A stretch of 64,000 nucleotides of DNA, taken from Cristatella mucedo. Taxonomy: Eukaryota > Bryozoa > Phylactolaemata > Cristatellidae. The DNA lies in NCBI GenBank assembly GCA_009760855.2, contig WPIO01000131.1, positions 588,501-652,500 on the forward strand. Reading direction: 5' to 3'. Shown here in pieces: positions 59,852-64,000 of this stretch (positions are counted from its first letter, which is position 1; each line of letters opens with the position of its first letter). The translations under genes and the position numbers were made by a program. A model generated the notes under the pieces. That model saw nothing but the letters and a program-made list of their open reading frames with translations, was not told the DNA's origin and searched no databases.

Positions 59852-59952
59852 TGTGCAATAATAATAACAATAATTCACTTGATAAAGTGCCCTCAGAGAA
59901 CTTAATCTCTCTCTAGGCGCTTTACATTTGCTGTAAAGTGAAATGCTGTCAC
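59852..59952 (-). mobile_element. LINE-A 3' tail fragment
   Basis: AATAATAATAACAATAATTC, ACTTGATAAAGTGCCCTCAG, AATCTCTCTCTAGGCGCTTT. Tail only. Confidence 0.75.
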
Positions 59953-60900
59953 CTTTGAAACCTAAATTGGAGCACCGATGCACATACTGCACTGTACACA
60001 TTTGCAGTTACCAAGAGTTGAGTCTGTCCTTGTAGGTGACAGTGACTAGTGGTCTATTGGAGGCAGCCATTTTCTTCAAGTTGTACCTCGCCGAAGTCTC
60101 ACCAATTTGCAAGTGTACAGCAATTACAACGTTGTTATGTTGAGTTTGTGCAAAACCCACACTTGGCCCTTCGTGAAGGCAGTCAACTAGATGGTCTCAG
60201 GCTTGGCGATAACGTGAGGTTGAAAACCAAGTATAGCTGATGTGCTGTCGTTTTCAGTACTACTGTGGATGTCAAAAGTACTTTCAAAAACGAGCACCAC
60301 CATAGTTTTTAAGGTGCTGTAACATGGGGAAATCTGCAATTTTCTAATGAATTTTTCAGTGACGGTGACTCCTTCCTTCTACCGATAGTTTTTCTATTTT
60401 ATAACTGTTGACATGTATTGTGTTAATACGGAGTATTCGTTTTATGTGCTTCGGTCGAATATTTCATCGTCGAATGTCTATTAACTATCACAAACAGTTG
60501 TTCACCGATACTGGTGTGCTTATTTCTACATCTTTAAAAAACAAACTGACACAACTTTCAAGGGCCTCAATACTATTGCAAGTACTGTTCTGAAGTACTA
60601 AATAAAAACTGGTAAGACATGCCCTGCAAAGAAATGTTGCCCGGCTCACTTCACAGGTGTAAGGAATATATGGTCAAAATCAAACGGCAGACTAGCCAGA
60701 AGAGACCTAGCCAGCACTCACAAGGCCTGGCACAGCTCACCGTGCTTAGCAAAACTGCAACTGTTGCCCTCTTTAGCTGTCACATTCCCTCAGAACAAGA
60801 TCATAGCAATTTCTTTTTCTCGTGAGCTAAAAGACTACAAGTAGTAATTTTCTAGGACAGACAACAAGCATAGAGGTGACATGTACAAAATATATCTATA
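59953..60900. other. No gene recognised
   Basis: Upstream of the first CARF exon found. I looked here for the missing N-terminal exon and saw no candidate with acidic, glutamine-rich coding and matching phase. Confidence 0.4.
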
Positions 60901-60902
60901 TA

Positions 60903-61032
60903 TGATTCATTTATATAGCGCCCCAAGAGAACTTAATCTCTATTCAGGCGCTTCACATATGCCTCGGGGCTCGAGCCCACGACCTCAGTCAGACCTTGGT
61001 CGGGGCGAGCACCTTAACTGCTAGACCAACCA
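60903..61032 (-). mobile_element. SINE1, minus orientation
   Basis: ATTCATTTATATAGCGCCCC, AGAGAACTTAATCTCTATTC at the tail, GGGCTCGAGCCC at box B and ACCTTAACTGCTAGACCA at box A. Its head joins LINE-A sequence at about 61034. Confidence 0.85.
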
Positions 61033-61035
61033 AGG

Positions 61036-62195
61036 TTAGCATGCAAATATGGTTAGCTGCAGCATGCTCAGTGTCAGCATGCATAAGCACACACAGTACG
61101 AACCGCAGGGACCAACTAAATGCTGTAATAAACAGGTGCATTTTAGCTTCTCTTGAAATGTCGTCCACTCTGGGGATGTCGCAACGTTAATCAGGAGTGA
61201 GTTCCAGGTTTTGGGGGCATATGAACTAAAGGCACAGTCTCTAAAGGATTTCAGGTTGGTTAGAGACAAAGCCAAACAGCTTGAGTCAGAAGAGGGGTAG
61301 GTTTAGTAGTGCTTAGCCTGATTGGGGAGTAGTTCTGACTGGTAAGCTGGAGAAAGAGAATGAGGGACCCAAAAGTGAGAGACAAAACCTTGAAGTCGAT
61401 GCACCACTCGATTGAGGGCCAGTGCAGGTCGGCAACGAGTGGTGTAATGTGGCAACTGCTATGTTCATGACAGACAAGCCTAGCTGCCGAGTTTTGCACC
61501 TGAAAAAGCACCTGATTGCATAGGCAGAGAGACCCGCAAGCAGTGAGTTACAGAAGTAGAGATGGGATGTTACACTGCATGGAGCAACTTGGATGTGGTA
61601 TCCCTGCCTTAAAAAGGGTGTTGTGTAGCTGACAGTAGGCAGACTTAAAGATACTGAGCTGATTTATAAAAAGTCATTTAAATAGCAGCAGAAGAGTCTT
61701 TACGGCTATCACTAACGTTGGCAGTAGGCGATACAGAATCGCCCACTGCAGGACTCAAACCCACAAAGTGGTTCGTAAAGAGCAAGCACCTTACCTCCTG
61801 GGTTAAGACCCCCCCCCCCGACTTGATCGTGAAGCTAGATGTAGTCCTCTAGTGAAAAGTCACTTTGCAACAGGAAACCAAGATTCTGCAAAGGGGCTAC
61901 AGGAGAAATCCTGGCAGAGCTCATTTTAAAGAGATGGGTTTCCATTTCGGTATCACATTAGGTTTGCCTGTAACTAATAAGTTGGTTTTCTCGTCATCAT
62001 TTTGATAAAGTTTACCCATTCAAGTGCAAATGTCAGTAATGTCTTCAGCAACCCAGATGAGAAAGCTTGCCGTGCTATAAAGAATCAAAGCATAGGTACA
62101 ATTGTGTGTCATTAGCATAGAAATGATAGCCTATGTTGTGCTTGGCGATTTCATCGGCAAGAGGAGGTGTATAAATTGTGAAAAGAAGCAGTCAC
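61036..62195 (-). mobile_element. LINE-A copy, minus orientation, split by SINE2
   Basis: Runs from TTAGCATGCAAATATGG through the C-terminal coding block (minus-strand frames 61036-61511) to 61654. It resumes at about 61810 and continues to about 62195 with the AACTAATAAGTTGGTTTTCT region. Its own extreme 3' tail is replaced by the adjacent SINE1. Confidence 0.78.
61655..61806 (-). mobile_element. SINE2 inside LINE-A, minus orientation
   Basis: AGAGTCTTTACGGCTATCAC, GCAGGACTCAAACCCACAAA and GCAAGCACCTTACCTCCTGG. The oldest-looking SINE2, with a worn box B. It ends at a run of ten C. Confidence 0.65.
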
Positions 62196-62199
62196 TGAA

Positions 62200-62755
62200 A
62201 CGCTTCCCATCCAACATGGTGCCTTACTGTGGCCAAACATTTTAGCATTCACCAACAACAGCACCCCATAGACACTCAGCAGAAGCCACGCCAAAGTCAT
62301 TATTCCCTCTCGAAGAAGAATAAGCTGGCAATATGGGCTCCCGACCCCCTCATCAATGGGCTCCCCCACCCCCTCATGATCACTGAGACTTTTTCGTTCT
62401 TATGACTTTTGCTGTGGCGCCCTGCTCAAAGGCTGCTCCTGCTGGTGCCATATGTGAGAGAGGAGAGAGAGAGAGAGAGAGGGTGAGAGTTATAAGAGAA
62501 CATACAGAGGCAGTCCGAAATAGTTACTTTTTTCTCTAGCAACCGCTGAGAGCTTACACTCATAAAACAATTCATTCTTAATTGAGAAAGGGGTAAATAT
62601 AAAACTGCACGCATTTTGCTTTCTAACAAAAGATCATTTGTGCCAATAAGGAAAACTTTTCTGCAAACACGAGTATGGCATGAGATTGTGGTGCCGGGAA
62701 GTACTACCTACCATAGCAGTCTAGCACTAGACAGTCAGTCGGAATACCCCAAATA
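62200..62755. other. No gene recognised
   Basis: Contains a short (GA)n near 62458-62482; otherwise nothing identified. Confidence 0.45.
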
Positions 62756-62757
62756 CT

Positions 62758-62990
62758 CTTTAATAATATAATAATAATAACACACTTATTAAAGTGCCCT
62801 CAGAGAACTCAATCTCTTTCTAGGCTCTTTACAATTGCTGCACAGGAAACACGACCTAATGGTGAGTGGTATCGAGCTTGATAAACAACATGAATAACAT
62901 GGTTAAGAATGCCCTGCACAGGGTCAGCATGCAATTGTGGTTAGTGACAGCATGCACAGTGTCAGCACGCACAAACGGAGTTGAAGACTA
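62758..62990 (-). mobile_element. LINE-A 3' fragment, minus orientation
   Basis: AATAATATAATAATAATAAC, ATTAAAGTGCCCTCAGAGAA, then the non-coding 3' part up to TGCACAGTGTCAGCACGCAC. It stops before the coding part. Confidence 0.82.
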
Positions 62991-64000
62991 AACGTTCTTG
63001 AGTTCGGATTCGCTCCGAATGTTCCAAGTCGTTTGCTGTTTAGCAATGCGCCAAAGATTACCTGTTCGGCAGGCTTGCGTAACTTCTTTACTATAACCGC
63101 CACAAGTTGTCTCCCACCGACGGGCAGTTGGGAGAGAGGCCTTCTAGTGCTCAGAGTTTGGCAAGCCTCTTTGGACCCGTATAAGAAGAATCGCCTTCCC
63201 GGGTGCTCTTAAAATAGTGTGTACCCTTCAAAAATGTAACGCCAGACCTTCTGGGAAAAACGACCGCGTAGGCTCAATCCTCCCCCCTCCCAGCGCCAGC
63301 ATTCATTTTAGCCATCTGTGGAAAAAATGGTCGATTCCCTCTGGCAAGGCACCTTGAAGAATCTGGGTACGACATTTGCTCTCGAAGCCTAGTTGCATCT
63401 CACCACAGGCCTGGTTGCGTTTGGAAAGGGCTTGACCCAGTCTTCAAGTGAGGTCGAGGGCATGTCGTCGATAAAAGCAAGCTTGAACGGTTGTATATCC
63501 GGTTGGGGCAGCCCGAACACCCATTCCATTCACCAAGACCGCAGGGTCGCTGGAACAAAACTCTCACCTTTCAGCATTCCCTGGGTCCTGCGTCAGAGGG
63601 GGAAGACATCACACTAGCTTTCATTTTGAGGGGTGGCTCACCATGCTTTCTATTTTCTGTGGCTTTAGCATCCTGTAGCATCACTGATTCTCCGACGAAT
63701 TTGGTCTGTGACCAAAAAATAGAGTCTCAAGACGTTTTTGGTTCCAACAATTTCATGGGCTTTTCTGGCAATGGACTGTTCGTTCCGGGAAAGCAGGTCC
63801 CACGCACCACAGAGACGGCCTGCTCTTTTCGCTGGACAATCCCCACCACAACTTCAACCCATGCGACGGCTGACGACCGACGACATACGTCGGGCTCCAT
63901 GCCCTCCCCCATTCCCAAAACAGACAGACTTGACTGCCTTCCCCAGGGAAGCAAACATGTACCTGTTGTAGCCGGTGGCAGAAGGGGGACCGAGGAGGCA
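62991..64000. other. No gene recognised
   Basis: Moderately GC-rich with short frames on both strands (63393-63617 plus, 63727-63954 minus, 63738-63971 plus). It lies on the upstream side of CARF and could hold its first exon or promoter, but no frame resembles the CARF N terminus. Confidence 0.35.

Overview
This 64 kb window is animal (metazoan) nuclear DNA. Coding sequence is sparse and split by GT-AG introns, and most of the window is transposable elements in different states of decay. Nothing looks prokaryotic. The gene set (a secreted C-type lectin, a TRIM/RBCC protein, and an orthologue of the calcium-responsive transcription factor CARF) together with CR1/L2-like LINEs and tRNA-derived SINEs that share the LINE tail suggests an invertebrate, perhaps a lophotrochozoan. 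I cannot name the species. No rRNA gene, convincing tRNA gene or CRISPR array was found.

Layout. 1-2.96 kb: about three tandem copies of a 0.9-1.0 kb unit, ending just before the lectin gene. 3.15-4.80 kb (+): a four-exon C-type lectin with signal peptide, EPN and WND motifs and a poly(A) signal. 4.8-25.1 kb: no confident gene. It holds decayed LINE-A and LINE-B pieces, a ~170 bp degenerate satellite (10.0-12.2 kb), two SINE1 copies and a solo LTR (Y2). 25.9-34.6 kb (-): a two-exon TRIM gene whose RING finger is cut in two by a 6.9 kb intron carrying two large LINE-A copies in opposite orientation. 36-44 kb: an LTR graveyard in which solo LTRs are nested four deep (W in X1 in Y1 in X2), three of the four levels with matching target-site duplications. 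44-47.7 kb: unassigned open frames and a SINE2. 47.7-58.4 kb (-): nine exons of CARF, all splice phases consistent, covering the DNA-binding region and the C terminus. The N terminus is not identified. 58.4-64 kb: microsatellites and LINE-A/SINE pieces.

The three genes are unrelated in function and do not form an operon. The strongest observations are the nested LTRs with a natural empty site elsewhere in the window, the shared 3' tail of SINE1 and LINE-A, the ~170 bp satellite with an inverted monomer at a LINE break, and the full phase-consistent reconstruction of CARF and of the split-RING TRIM gene. Element names (LINE-A, LINE-B, SINE1, SINE2, X, Y, Z, W) are labels used only here.
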